Source: Larix kaempferi
Lineage: Eukaryota > Streptophyta > Pinopsida > Pinales > Pinaceae
NCBI GenBank assembly: GCA_027924585.1
Contig: BSBM01003512.1
Coordinates: 62,001-126,000, forward strand
Reading direction: 5' to 3'
DNA: 64,000 bases
In this document: positions 9,650 through 21,667 of the stretch, piece by piece
How the letters are laid out: each line of letters starts with the position of its first letter
How positions within the stretch are numbered: position 1 is the first letter of the stretch
Program-made: the position numbers and the translations under genes
The notes under the pieces: generated by a model
What the model saw: only the letters and a program-made list of their open reading frames with translations
What the model was told of the DNA's origin: nothing
Database searches by the model: none

Positions 9650-12600
9650 TATATAACCCTACTTGATTAACAAGTTATGCATTGATGCTAGGCGCTAAAA
9701 CTATTAGTTTGTATTGTATGCATGTGTTTCAGGGGTGAAAGGCCGTTCACTAACAATTCTATTATGCCAGTAGCCTCTAGTATTAGTAAATTGCTTGGAA
9801 GGTTTGAACTGTTGCCAATCTTGTATTTAGAAAATCAAGAATGTGTCAACTCTTGTGGAAAAATTTGAAGTTTGGCATCTAAATCTTCTGCGCATGTTGA
9901 TTTCAGGAAGTTTGGCATCTAAATTTTATGTGCATGTCGATTTCTGGGAAAGCATATCATCCTTCAAGATATTTTTAGGAGTTATTTCTGTCATGACTGA
10001 ATTTTTGACCACAAATAGTTGTGGTCATAGAAGTTCAGAGTTCCCCCTTGGGATATAAGACGTGAAAATTTCTTGTGCTAGCTATATTCCAGATCATTAA
10101 ATTGGAAAATTAGTAAAATGCAAAAGTATAATCTCAAACCAGTTTTCATAAATATTTTTATATTTGGGTGACATCTTAAATTCATTTTTCATGGAAATTA
10201 ATGTCTGAATATCCTCTCTTATGGATTTCTCATCACTGGATGTTGAATCAGACCAGTTTCCTTACTGTAAAATATCAATTTATTGATGGAATGTTCTTGG
10301 TAGGTTTATTTTATTGGTTACAAAAATTACTCTAAAAAGCATAGTTGTCCATATTGCAACAAAAGTGGCACGCTTTGTGGTAAGGCTTGATTTTCTTTGA
10401 AAAAATTAATATTATGGAAAATCGTAAGGATAACTTGTAACCTTTTCATGATATTGTGATAAGATCATTTGTTGTATGCTTTATAACACTAATAATGTTT
10501 CTTGGTTGTTGGAGTGTATAGCAATGCATGGAGTGCAGGCTGCTTAAGCTAGCTTCATCCTTTATCTTTGAAATATTGATTCTTTGATAGCTATCACAAT
10601 GGGATTTTCATTCACAATTTGCTGCAGGTAAGACCCATAGCCTGGATTTTCTTAGTATTGTATCTAGTTGGTAGAATTGTGTCTGTTTTTTCCATGGGCA
10701 TGCTGAATATCCCGGGACTGAAGAGTAGAGAAGGTCACTTATTTTCCACCATTTGAATATCCTGGATAGAAGGGATAAATAATTTCTATATATTATCAGA
10801 AATATTTCTCAACTCACTGTTGTATTACCTAGTGCTTTCCCCATGTGATTTCTATCCTTATTTGGTTCATTGCAGATACAGGTATTGGTTGGATTCCCCT
10901 AGGATATACATATCCCATATATTGAGAAGATATATATCTATATTGCATATTTTTCCTCCAGTGAAAATCCTCTCTGATTTCTTATCCAACTCTGCTAGTA
11001 ACTACTTTACCCTTAAACTATAAGCTTACTGAAAGACTAACCTAGACAGGGTATAAGTGGTGCATCATGCACTTTAAAATCAATGGACAAACCAAGATGA
11101 GAAGAAAAGGAAGCCAATTAATATGTTAATTCTCTTGGAATATTCAATGATTAGTGATCTCTCCTGCACATAGGAAAGAATATGGAAAACATTACAATTT
11201 TAAAAGTCGTTGAAGTGTCCGTGTTTGATATTGTATATTTGATCTTCATACTTATATTTTGCTATCTGTTATTATTATTCACATTGAACCCTTGGTTATT
11301 GAAGAGGAGTTGAAGTTGATGTTGAGAGGTGTAGAGTTGAGCAGGGAAATTGAAGAGGAAGAGCAGGTACATAATTTGGCTTATTCTCTTTGACTATGTA
11401 AGGAAAGGGAACAAATAAGGCTAAAAAGGATATGGCCAATTATTTTGCTTGCCTAATTTTTTAGTTGCATCCAGACACAGTTGTCCCATTATTGGGACTG
11501 AATGTTGATTTGTTTTGATGAGTTATTTTTGTTATAAATTTCCCATATAAGTGGGTCAGTAACAATAGACTACATTTTTCAAATTTTTGCCTTCCGATTT
11601 TTCATCTTAAATTTTGAATAATAACTTGCCTAGAATACCCATTATCTCATTTTGAATCTATGCATTCTTTTAGCCTTATCCTTTTGAATGTGGATAATAG
11701 ACCTCACTAGTCATAATGTATTGTTGCATAAATTGTCATATAAATGGCAGAAATTTATCCCAAGGGTGTATTTCTGCTCCAACGGCTTCCAAAGCCAGCT
11801 TGTGGCAGATCTGCACATTTAGGCTTTCATCCCTTGAGGCCATACTGGAAGGGAATTTTGATGTGGAGGGGACTAAGATACCTCCCTAGTGAATTTTAGA
11901 AACAAAAATACAAGAGACAAGAGAAACCACCAAATCCACCTTCAAATCTAACTCCGGAATCTTGTTGTATTGGATTAGCATGAAAGCACTCAACCCTTGC
12001 TCCAACACCCAGATTTACCTCTTCCGAACAACTGTCTCAATAGGAAAATTGTCTATTTCTAGATTTTCCACAATGAATTTTCCTTCCCATTCTTTATTCC
12101 ATCTACACCATTGCATGTCATATGACACCACCCACTGCTACACCCCTGCTATCCTTTGATGTCCTTCAACTGAAGGATGAAGTTGAACTAATGAAGTGAA
12201 GATATTTTTTGACTCATCTGGCCAAGACATCATTTGATTGCAAGCACATAACTAGGTATAGGCAGCATTTGAGTACAGTGAACCAAATTTTATGCCAAAC
12301 AAGTAGGAATAGGGAATTTCTATGGAAAAAATGGGATAGCATGAAAAAGTCTCTATACGTTGCTTAGGAGATGACAATTCAGGTGAATAAGTTGAAATTG
12401 AATAAGAAAAGGATGCTCTAATCGGCCCTTGAATCTCTTACTTCTCGGCCAACTTCCCCTATTTATGTCATTTTCCTAAAATAACAATGAATACCTTCCA
12501 GATTCATACCTTGGATGATGATATTGTAGCAAAATGGTTTAGTAGTTTTTTATCAATGATGATATATTTGAGTTTTTTTCTGTCTCAAACTAGTGTCACT

Positions 12601-13600
12601 CTTTCTAAATTGCCTTGCTTCATCCTACATGCATGTGGACATCTAAGTCTGCATTGTTTTTGCTATCTAAATATATATTATTTTCTGATTTTGAAGGTTG
12701 TAGTCTTTAACCAAACATTATTATCAAAGATTATATATATTTTTTAAAAGATATATTAAGTCATATAAATTTAAATAAAATTTTTTGTGAGATATAAATC
12801 CATAAAAGGAAAAAAATTAGTGAGACGGGTAAAAATGAATCCAAATTTCAACAGCGCTAGGAATGATGGGATAATATTGGTAATTTTGTAGCACTGGAAA
12901 ATAAAAGCTTAGAGTATCAAACAGAGGCATGAACTAATAGGAGGTTTTTTTCTACTAGTAGACATGGAAAATGTATTGAGCTGAATTTCCAAATGGCATT
13001 CACTCATTTGTCTCGTCTGTAATCTATTTTAGAATAAGATAAATTTCACTCTTACTAGTGCACATCTTATCCTCATATTTCATCTTTAAACAACTCCAAC
13101 AATCCTGCATCTTTTGAGGTGCTTTCCATATGCTGTAAGGTCAACTTATGAAGATTGACATTAATCTAGCATTTTTAATGATACAATTATTTAAACATCC
13201 CATAAGCATGTGAAGTACAAAATTACAGGTTAGTCCCTTTTATTCACAAAAGATATTCTTTGCTTACATCTTTAAAGACAATCTATAAAGATTGCTTCTA
13301 CTATCTATTGATCAATTCATCTGCCACTTATTAAATGCACATTCAAAACAACAGTGTTAATGAGAATCATACTACTAAATGATAGAAATTTATAATCTTC
13401 ATCAGAGGTGAAAAATGCATAAAGGAATCTCTACCAAGCCTCTCAAATACTAGAGTCAGAGAGAACATTATTTCTCATGAATTGTGAAGAACTAAAGTCG
13501 CAGATATTCACAGCTTCACTAATGTATTGTCATATGGGTATACACATGATGAACTAAAACATTGTAGATATTGGTGTCCCATAAAGTATGGAGTGGGATT
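9650..13600. other. AT-rich DNA without a recognised gene, apart from one candidate exon
   Basis: No repeat family or coding domain is recognised, apart from the candidate exon at 10304-10379. A second exon-like stretch (about 11290-11382) is open, acidic (IEEEL...REIEEEEQ) and followed by GTACAT, but is too weak to claim. Open frames at 11962-12159 and 12487-12747 have no recognisable content. Confidence 0.35.
10304..10379 (+). other. Candidate small exon encoding a CxxC segment
   Basis: The 76-nt stretch is preceded by TTCTTGGTAG and followed by GTAAGG, giving good acceptor and donor contexts. It is open in one frame and would encode GYKNYSKKHSCPYCNKSGTL followed by CG, with a CPYC pair and a third Cys eight residues on, as in small zinc-binding or DnaJ-like Cys-rich proteins. 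I do not recognise the parent gene and found no partner exons, so it may be a fragment or chance. Confidence 0.3.
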
Positions 13601-13629
13601 CCCCTAAACAAAGACGAAATATAATCACA

Positions 13630-16040
13630 GTTGAATATGAGCAAGATATTCCACAAGTTCTTCGATAAGGATTCCAAAAATCAATACTTCTATCTCAATT
13701 TCTATCTCCTTTTTTTCCTTCCAGAAATTTGTCCACTCTTCTTCTTTCTTCCATGCTATCTGTACCATCCTTTCTTAAAATATTTGTCTCATCCTTCTTC
13801 TGTGTACAGATTTGATTACATATTTCCTTTGCTAACTGCTCACGGCCAAAACCTTCTTTGATAAAGGATTATGTTAGAAAGTCAATGACATACAGTTTTC
13901 TTGGTGAATCCAACATCTCTTTCACAGATTCCAAAATGAACATCCTATATTTCCTTGGTTCTTGTTTCCCCCTCAAGAATTGTGTTGGGAAAGGATTTTT
14001 TGCATGGGTAGTAGACTGGAAACCTGCAAATCCTGCGAGTTCTCTATCATTTAAATCTTCAGTTAGACATGAAATTTTCTCAGATGGGTTAAGCATTTCT
14101 CTGATGTACTCCTCTATTTTACCTTTAGCCTAATCCATTCCCTCTTGGCATTTAAAATAAGGGTGATATGATATTTTATTATAGTCAGGCATTTGAAGGT
14201 CATTGATATTTCCCTCATCCAGAAGAATATAATTCCTTCTTTCACTCTTAGAAGGGGTCATCTTCCATGAAGCTTTCTCTTTTAAGGTCAATGGATCTGT
14301 ACAAGAATAATGGTTATAATTTCTCATCATTTGAAGCAACTTGTGGTTAGATACTACCAATATAAATGAATGGAAAGTTTTAGAAGGTCGATAACGAAAT
14401 ACATGCTCACATTTAGACTTGCAAGTACTAAGGAATCATCTAAGTTGGCTTAAAGTGTAAGGAAAATAACTGATTCTACAGAATCTGCACTGTTAAAAAT
14501 CAAAATTAATATTAAATGCAAAGATAGATAAGAACCAACTCTGTATATCGGCAATATGTTGACCATATACTGGGGTTCCTTCTCTATAGAGCATTTCTTG
14601 AACAGAGACTTGACTTAGTTGTTTACTCTCTCCACAATGCAAAACAATTGATGCATATACCATATTTTCACTTTGAATGTGGGTATTATTATTTTCTCCC
14701 CAATGGAGATCGATAATGCAATCATCTTTCTCATCATGTTCACTTCACCAAAACACAAACCAGTCATTTGTATATCACTTTTTTTATTTATTAGAAAATG
14801 CAGGAAATTGTAGATACAAAGGTTTCACATATCGTCGATGGATCATTCAAAATGGTATCTTCTTAGTAGTGTAACATGAAACAGAATATGAAATTACCTA
14901 AACACCTCTTGTCTTGAAAAACATCTCTACATATGAATTTCAGAACTTTGACCTTCTCTTATTGATAACTGCAACTCAATTGCATATGTTTCAAGTTATC
15001 ATCCCTCTTGTAGACGAGAGAATTCACAAGAATTTTCTTGTCCCATGATACCTCAAGAAAACCAAAATTATTAATAAAAGGAGGGGAAGGATGCATGCAA
15101 TATTTCTAAAGGTTGTCATTTGAGGAGCCAAAGTGATTATGGCGATTAATCACACTGTCAGACAACATGGTAGTTCCAGATGACTAATTGAATACATATC
15201 TTGGTTCAGGTTGGTAATATTTCACTCCGAAGTTGTTTTATCCAAGGAAAGATAGCCAAAGGAGCATGATGCTTCTAAAATATGACAATCAATCCCTTCT
15301 AGATTATGGAAATATACCGTCATTGATTCTTCTAAACCAACATCAAAGGAAAGCTGGTCAATTGAAGCTGATCCAATATCATTATCCAAACAGGAGTAAA
15401 AAATGGTACTATTTCTTAGAGAAAACAATTCTAAGCTTTATGGATTGCTTCTCTTAAGAATGGATTGCAAATTATCATTGTATTCAATTTCCAACTTCAG
15501 TTCTTCACAAAATCCCTCATTCAATTTCATAGATTTGTCTGGATCCATTGCAAAAGTATAGTAGTTTCCCAATCTCAGGGATTTGAATGAGGCACATCCT
15601 TTATCCTCTTCTTTGCTATTGTCACCTTGACCAGGTTCCACTTCTCGAAATGAATCCCAATTGACAATGTCACTTACATGAAGTTGATTGTGATCATCAT
15701 TAAATGATTGACCTTATTTATCTTATGAATGAGCTTCCTCATTGCCTTGAACAACTCTGAAACACCCCTAACATCAATGTGGATGTTTGACAAATATTCT
15801 ACAAAGATTCTTTATTGGGTGTTAGTTATCTCAGAATTGACTTAAACATAGAACACTTGAAAGTTGAAAGTATTCTCTTCTTCACAGTGCTTCTTGTTTC
15901 TCTCATCTTTATCCACTCTATTCTCTTTCTTGAAGCCAAAAATACTTGTATAGTGGCGAAGGATAACCTCATATTTCTGTATTGAAGTAAGCCCATGTTC
16001 TATGCTAAGGGCTTCAACTAATTCCATATGAATGGCACTC
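13630..16040 (-). pseudogene. Shattered reverse-strand gene-like region, family unknown
   Basis: Several minus-strand open frames follow one another in changing frames: 15842-16027, 15438-15641, 15222-15428, 14130-14360 and 13869-14096. Their products have protein-like composition, for example ILRHYTSIFGFKKENRVDKD, RLGNYYTFAMDPDKSMKLNE and FILESVKEMLDSPRKLYVID, rather than the low-complexity look of random AT-rich frames. A stop at the end of the last frame is followed in the same frame by more plausible residues (SFIKEGFGREQLAKEICNQI). This suggests an old multi-exon gene with stops and frameshifts. I cannot name the family. It ends where the truncated 5' LTR begins (~16045). Confidence 0.3.
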
Positions 16041-16044
16041 TAGT

Positions 16045-16955
16045 TCAGCATTTGATCTTCAGGGTTTGTCTTCAGCACGGGGGCATCTTCATCTCCATTA
16101 TCTAGGTACGGGATCCTTGCTTGTTTCTCATCTTCTCTCTCTCACTATTGATGTTAAGCTGCAAAAACACTTAATAAACCCTAAAATACAAAAACTAAAT
16201 TTCTCACCGTTAGAACTTTGTTTTTATTGCAAACCCGCTTGTTATTTGCGCCTAAAAGCCTATATCTCAAGTTTGAAACAATTCTGACTCCATTAACCCA
16301 TAGTTTAGGCACTGGTCCACTTGGCAAAAATGCCCACCTGGGGGTGTTTTTCTCTTCTGCTGATTTAGGGTCACTTTGGGGTTCTGGGTACTTTTGATTT
16401 GGGTTCAGAACGTCGTTTCACCTTATGAAATCAAGTACCGATTGCTGGAAGTGATTATTAATGCTAATTATTCTCTTCCCTAGGTCCATTTGTCCACTAC
16501 TTAACCCCTTTCCTAGGCAGTTTACTTCACTATCTCACTTCCAACTCAATTTATATCCTTAGACTATTTTCAGCCATCTCGTCTTTAATCCAATCTATCC
16601 GATTCATCACACTCGATTGTTGGTCACGTTTCATTTAAGTATTTATTTCACCCGTGTGTCCAACTGGTGGTTGAAACTAGACTTAGGACCTACTTACACT
16701 CATCTCCTGCCTGTTTGTCTTTCCATCTTTTAGATTTGGGTGTACTTTTGTCTCTCGACCACCACTTGGTTGAGCAGGGTCTCCCCCCTGACTTGACTAC
16801 GTTCCTTGTCTAAAGTGACAGTAGCCTTGTCCGGTGTGACTTTCGTTCACTGAACGGAGGACCTGGCTATTGCCAGTTACACCTTCCTAGCTGTTCACCT
16901 ATACCATCCCTGTTGGGACACCTACTACCAAACAGCTAGAGTTTGTGTGATAACA
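16045..16955 (+). repeat. 5' LTR, only the U5 end retained
   Basis: The sequence matches the last ~1 kb of the inserted LTR (about 27850-28891). Shared words include CCGTTAGAA, GGTTCTGGGTACTT, AACGTCGTTT, TCCCCCCTGACTTG, TCCGGTGTGACTT, GGGACACCTAC and AGCTAGAGTTTGTGTGATAA. It ends in TGTGATAACA at 16955. Upstream of ~16045 the match stops, so U3 and R are missing or displaced. Confidence 0.8.
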
Positions 16956-16959
16956 TTTT

Positions 16960-16979
16960 TGGCGCCGCTGCCAGGGAGG
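16960..16979 (+). promoter_or_regulatory. Primer binding site
   Basis: TGGCGCCGCTGCCAGGGAGG starts five bases after the 5' LTR end. A TGGCGCCGNTGCC start right after the LTR is typical of Tat/Ogre-type elements, where it pairs with a tRNA 3' end (tRNA-Arg, from memory). Confidence 0.65.
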
Positions 16980-17021
16980 TAGAGGCCTACCCGTGTTTTG
17001 TTTGAGTTTTGAGTCTTCTGC

Positions 17022-18175
17022 TTGTTTTCCCTTTCATCATCAACTCTGTTGGCTGATTTCTATTCACATAATTATTGCAGCCAACACATTTTGTCTCACT
17101 CACCACTTCCCCTACGACATTCCACCTTCGGTGAACAAGGTTCCCAAGTTCACCTGGCGACTCCACCCCGCGGCTCCACTGGAGGCCGAACCCACCCTTA
17201 TAACCTTCGCAACCTTGATCGTTCTTCTATATTGCATAGTACGCCTATCACTTACGTCGGACGAAAACTTTGAGAAAACTCTCCCCTACGCCTGTCAGTA
17301 TGCTCGACCTCGAAAAGGACACCATGGTGTGCGGGATGACCATGAAAGTACTATCTCAATTAGTTGAGTTGGTCACCAATGTCACGCTCCTGCTAAAACA
17401 ACAAGATCAAGAAAATAGGGAACGTGACGGACATATCCGGTACATTTACGAGGGAGCTTATAGTTGTTCCACCGCGTCCGCCCAGGTCCTCACCCGGAGC
17501 CAATTGGCTAAGAAGAGAGGTGGCCCAACTGACTGTGGTCATACGAAAGCTAATCCTGAAATCCTTAAAAGGAACAATCCTTAGCCTATTCCTGGTCCCG
17601 AGAGATCCCAGGGAAAGGATAAACCTAGCCCAAAAGGGCAAACGATCCCGAAACCTAACCCCGGGATTATGACTAAAGAAAAGGGGGACCCTCAAACAAG
17701 GGAAACGAGTGCACCTAAGGGTGCAACCAAGCCTAGCTCAGAACCTCAAGCGAAAGCCATCCCTTCGCAAGCCAACAGGTGGAAGAGGGAGGTCAAATGT
17801 CCCGAAGGGACCTCGGGTAAGGAACCCCCTAGTTTTGGCCCCATTAAGGTGAACGTATCAAGCGAGCTCTCCAGCTCCTTGATCCATGTCCCTTTTAAGG
17901 AATTGGTCAAAATCCCGGTCATCAAAGCTCGGATCATGGAATTCCTCGGCATAAAACCCCCTCCAACTAACGAATTGAAACAACATGCCTTTCAATATGA
18001 CATAGGAAACTTTCTATCCAAACTTAGCATTCCCATACCCCTAAATGAGATTTTGAGGATTCCTGAGATGCATGATAGAGCCCGTACCTTTTGGGGGATA
18101 CAACCAAAGGAAACCCCTCCTAAGAAACCAATTGAGATTGTGCCTGACCCGCCAATAAACATCCATAGTGTATAA
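17022..18175 (+). pseudogene. gag: Decayed gag region of the Tat-like element
   Basis: The gag region survives as three overlapping open frames (17022-17273, 17270-17584, 17669-18175). The last, 168 codons, is Lys/Pro/Glu-rich at first and then has VPFKELVKIPVIKARIMEFL and LNEILRIPEMHDRARTFWGI, the kind of repeated short helical motif found between gag and protease in Tat/Athila polyproteins. Gag would form the particle that packages the element RNA. No CCHC zinc knuckle is visible. The frame ends at a TAA (18173-18175), but the same frame goes on directly into protease, so this stop was probably a sense codon once. Confidence 0.6.
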
Positions 18176-19181
18176 GGTAACTCTGAAGGGTGCGCCCCGT
18201 TTTACGTTGCCCTCAAGGTAAACCAACTTATACTCCACAATTGCATGCTTGCTTCGGGGGCTGAGGTCAACGTCATGCCACTGCATGTCATGGAACAACT
18301 CGAGTTGACCCCTTCTAGGCCTTTTAGAAATGTGTGTGGGATGGACTCCTGTCCGGTAAAAGCAGTGGGAGTTATTGAAAACCTCCATATGAAGTTGGCT
18401 GCGTGCCCCGACATCGAGATGTCCATCGATGTTCTCATCATCGACGTCCCAGATGTCTGAGGCATGCTCCTATCCAGAGAATGGGCCGCTAAGTTGGGTG
18501 GACACATCCAAATGGACCTCACATATGCAACCATCCCAAGGGGACCAAGCAAAATCATCACCTTACTTAACGAACCTCCGATGAAAGAACATGTGGAAAC
18601 CCCCGATTACCTTTATGAAGAAGCAATCCGCCCCACGGCTGAGGTCGGAAACTTTATGGTGTTAGCAAACTACTGGGAAGACATTAGGCTGCACCCTTTC
18701 CCTCCTAGTGAGGTCTGGAAGATGCATTTCGACAGAGCTCACTCCAGGCGGTGCGGGTGTCAGGGTGGTCATAACTTCACCCTCTGGTGAAGAAACCATA
18801 TATTCTTTCCGCTTAGAGTTTGATTGCACTAACAATGTGGCGGAGTATGAGGCCCTTCTCCTCGGACTAGAAATTGCCAAAGACCGCAAAATCAAGTGCT
18901 TGAGTGTTGTGGGTGATTCTGATCTTATAGCCTCCCAAGTTAGAAACCAGTTTGCTGCCAAGAACGATAGATTGCGCACCTACAGAAATGCAGTATGGGA
19001 CACTATCGAGTTATTCGACGCTTTCTCAATTAAGGTTGTTCTTAGGGAAGACAATTCCTTGGCAGACGCACTAGCTATGGCTGCCAGTACCTTTGAAGTC
19101 CCGGATGCCTTAACTGAGCGAAAGTGCAAGGTCGAGGTCCTTTTCAGGCCTTCTGTGCCCGATAACCAAGACTACTGGTAA
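18176..19181 (+). pseudogene. pol: Protease plus extra (archaeal-type) RNase H segment of pol, broken
   Basis: After the stop at 18173 the frame reads through FYVALKVNQLILHNCMLASG and AEVNVMPLHVMEQLEL, the retroviral-type aspartic protease core. The catalytic triplet, normally D-S/T-G, reads ASG here, so the key Asp is replaced by Ala. A TGA at 18458-18460 sits where this family has Trp (DVPDxWGMLLS). From ~18715 an RNase H fold follows: FDRAHS, NNVAEYEALLLGLEIA, VVGDSDLIASQV and NSLADALAMAAST carry the usual D, E, D, D positions. A frame change near 18740 separates the first motif from the rest. A TAA at 19179 follows PSVPDNQDYW, where Gln is usual. An RNase H between protease and RT agrees with a Tat subgroup as I remember it. 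The segment is non-functional. Confidence 0.78.
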
Positions 19182-20459
19182 GTGTTCCAAGATGATGCCC
19201 ACATAGTGCATTTTCTGCAAGGAGTGGAAAACACCCTTGATCCAATGATCAACCTTGAGGACCAGTCTTCGGGACAATCACTCTGTGATGCTAACCTATT
19301 GGATTTATCCTTACCGCTCAAAAAGAATTTCAACAGACACGACGAGTACAAGGGGGGCATAGCTGAGCTTGTTGATGAAGTAATTGAAGTAAATATAGGC
19401 TCTTCGGTTTCCCCCAAAATGATAAGGATTGGGAAGAATGCATCCAAAGAGGAACGCAGAAGAATCATAGAGCTGATCCTCAAGTACAAAGATGTTTTCG
19501 CTTGGACATATGATGATTTAAAAACTTATGATGAATCCGTTATCGAGCATACTATCACGCTACTAGAGGGTGCCACACCATACAGGAAAAAGCTGAGAAA
19601 TGTCAACCCGAAACTAGCCCCTTTAATCAAGAACGAGATTGAGAAGATGCTGGCAGCTGGAATCATTAGACCTGTAAGGCACACCTCTTCGGTGTCTAAC
19701 CTGGTGATAGTGAGGAAGAAAAACGGTGAAATCAGGATCTACATTGATTTCAGGAATCTGAACCGGGCTTGCCTCAAAGACAACTACCCTTTGCCCAACA
19801 TGGAAAACCTGTTGCAAAGTGTCACCGGAGGAGGGATGTTGTCCATGTTAGATGGTTTCTCCGGGTACAATCAGGTCCAGATCAAGAAGGAAGGCAGAGG
19901 GAAAACCACGTTCACCACCCCGTGGGGAACCTATGAGTACATCCGCATGTCGTTTGGATTACAAAATGCTGGATCCACGTTCCAGAGGGCTATGGACCAA
20001 GCTTTCAGCGACCTGATTGGGAAGATCAGCGTGATCTACCAAGATGACTTGACTGCTTTCCCCAAGGAACGTGCCGATCATGTGGACCACTTGAGAAAAG
20101 TTTTCGACGGGTGTCGGAAATTTGGGATATCCCTTAACCCAAGAAAGTCCAACTTCGGGATTAATGAAGGAATGTTATTAGGACATATTGTGTCCAAGGA
20201 GGGAATTAGGATTGACCCAGAAAGAATCCGTGCCATCAAAGAGATCCCACCTCCCCACAATGTCACCTCGCTCAGGTCTTTCTTTGGGAAGATTAACTTT
20301 GTGAGAAGATTCATCCCTAACCTTGCCGAGTTGGCAAATCCTTTGAACGCCTTGTTGAAGAAGGATGCCAATTTTTTGTGGGACAAGAAGTGCGAAATTG
20401 CATTCAAAAAATTAAAAAGGGCCATATCCTCTTCCCCTGTCCTAGTCCGCCGTGACTAC
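19182..20459 (+). pseudogene. pol: Reverse transcriptase of the Tat-like element, 3' end cut off by an LTR insertion
   Basis: There are 426 element codons before the inserted LTR; the open frame then runs on to 20690 inside LTR DNA, which is not real protein. The RT motifs are complete: IYIDFRNLN (~187), SMLDGFSGYNQ (~221), TPWGTYEYIRMSFGLQNAGS and the catalytic YQDD box (286-289; usually YLDD, so the second position is altered). GISLNPRKS, LLGHIVSKEGI and the thumb/connection region (FFGKINFVRRFIPN) follow. Just upstream is DVFAWTYDDLKTYD, typical of the clade. The last codons, ...VLVRRDY, continue at 28897 with NKEFLIYSY in the same frame, so insertion and 5-bp target duplication alone explain the split. 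Confidence 0.9.
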
Positions 20460-21667
20460 TGTTATCACATCTATGTTAGCTGGAGCTACCATACTGCAGA
20501 CTGTGCGGCCGAGGACCGCACAGTACTTTTTTTCCAAATCAGAGATCAGCCGCCTTCAGAGGAGGAATTTTTGTTCAGATTGCCCCTAGCAAATATATCA
20601 GAGGGGACAGACAGTTGTACAGTGTCACAGACATTGTCACTTACCATCTACCACAGGGTCACCTCTTCCTTGCCAGGCTTTTTTTCCTAGTCTTGTTTTG
20701 ATCGAGACTATCATGGTATATTACTGGTTTACTATGTTGCTCGGATTCAGCACAGATCCAGCTCAGAGATAGCTTTAGTAGCAGCAGGTATATGGTGCAG
20801 CAGGTATTGCATTTGATGATTATTGCTCATGATGTAGATTAGACTTCATTATACTTGTTAGTACACTAACTTTGCATGAGATGATATATTTGGTGATCTA
20901 GCTATTGTTTGATGTGATTGGGCCCTTGGTGATGTCAGACCACCCCTCCTGTTAGACTTATGCCTATGCACGCTGGGTCATGTCTCCTACACTTGGCATA
21001 GACTTGGTCACTTAGTCCCTCTCGGTAGCTGACTTTAGCTCCACTCTCACTTTCGCCATCCATCCGACTCATCCATGATACTTGTTCCTGACTTGGATTC
21101 TGATTGGTGATCCTGAGGACCCCTTCCCCACTGATCTCTGAGTTTGCCATGACTCCCCGTTTATTGTGCCTCGGCTCTTTAGTGTGTGAGATACACTTTT
21201 AGACCTAGTATTTGCTCCTGTCGGTTGCCCTTGATGTTGCAATGCAGTTAGGATTGTGTATCCTCACCGGGTGTTCCCCATTGGTCATCGAAGCATGTAT
21301 TGCTCACCCCCATTACCTTTGCAGTATGAGCACCATGTTTATATCTTTTGAGATATGTATGTAGCCCAAGAGGGCCTTGATGTAAATGAAGAAATGTAAA
21401 TCAAGCCAAAAAGGCTATTATGTTGTAAATGTAAAATCTAGCCAAAAAAGGGCTAAGTATGAAATTCATTGTAAAATCCATGCAATGTGTTTATAAACAC
21501 ACATGGACACAGTTCAGCTATACATGTCAGCATTTCTAGTGGTTATTCCTCACTTAGTCCTGCAGGGCAAGGAGGTGATAGGGAGCAAGGGACAAGCTCA
21601 AGATTGTCCCCTAGAGTCTCAAGTTACGGTTTGCCGGACACCCAGTTTGGTGGCTCTAGAAAAGAAC

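Noticed and set aside
17393-17695. Minus-strand frames opposite gag and pol (17393-17695, 18041-18388, 18202-18561, 20078-20425)
   Set aside because: They are shadows of the plus-strand element frames, without domains.
19182-20690. A single 502-codon RT protein ending at 20690
   Set aside because: Codons after 20459 lie in the inserted LTR; the RT/RNase H frame resumes at 28897.
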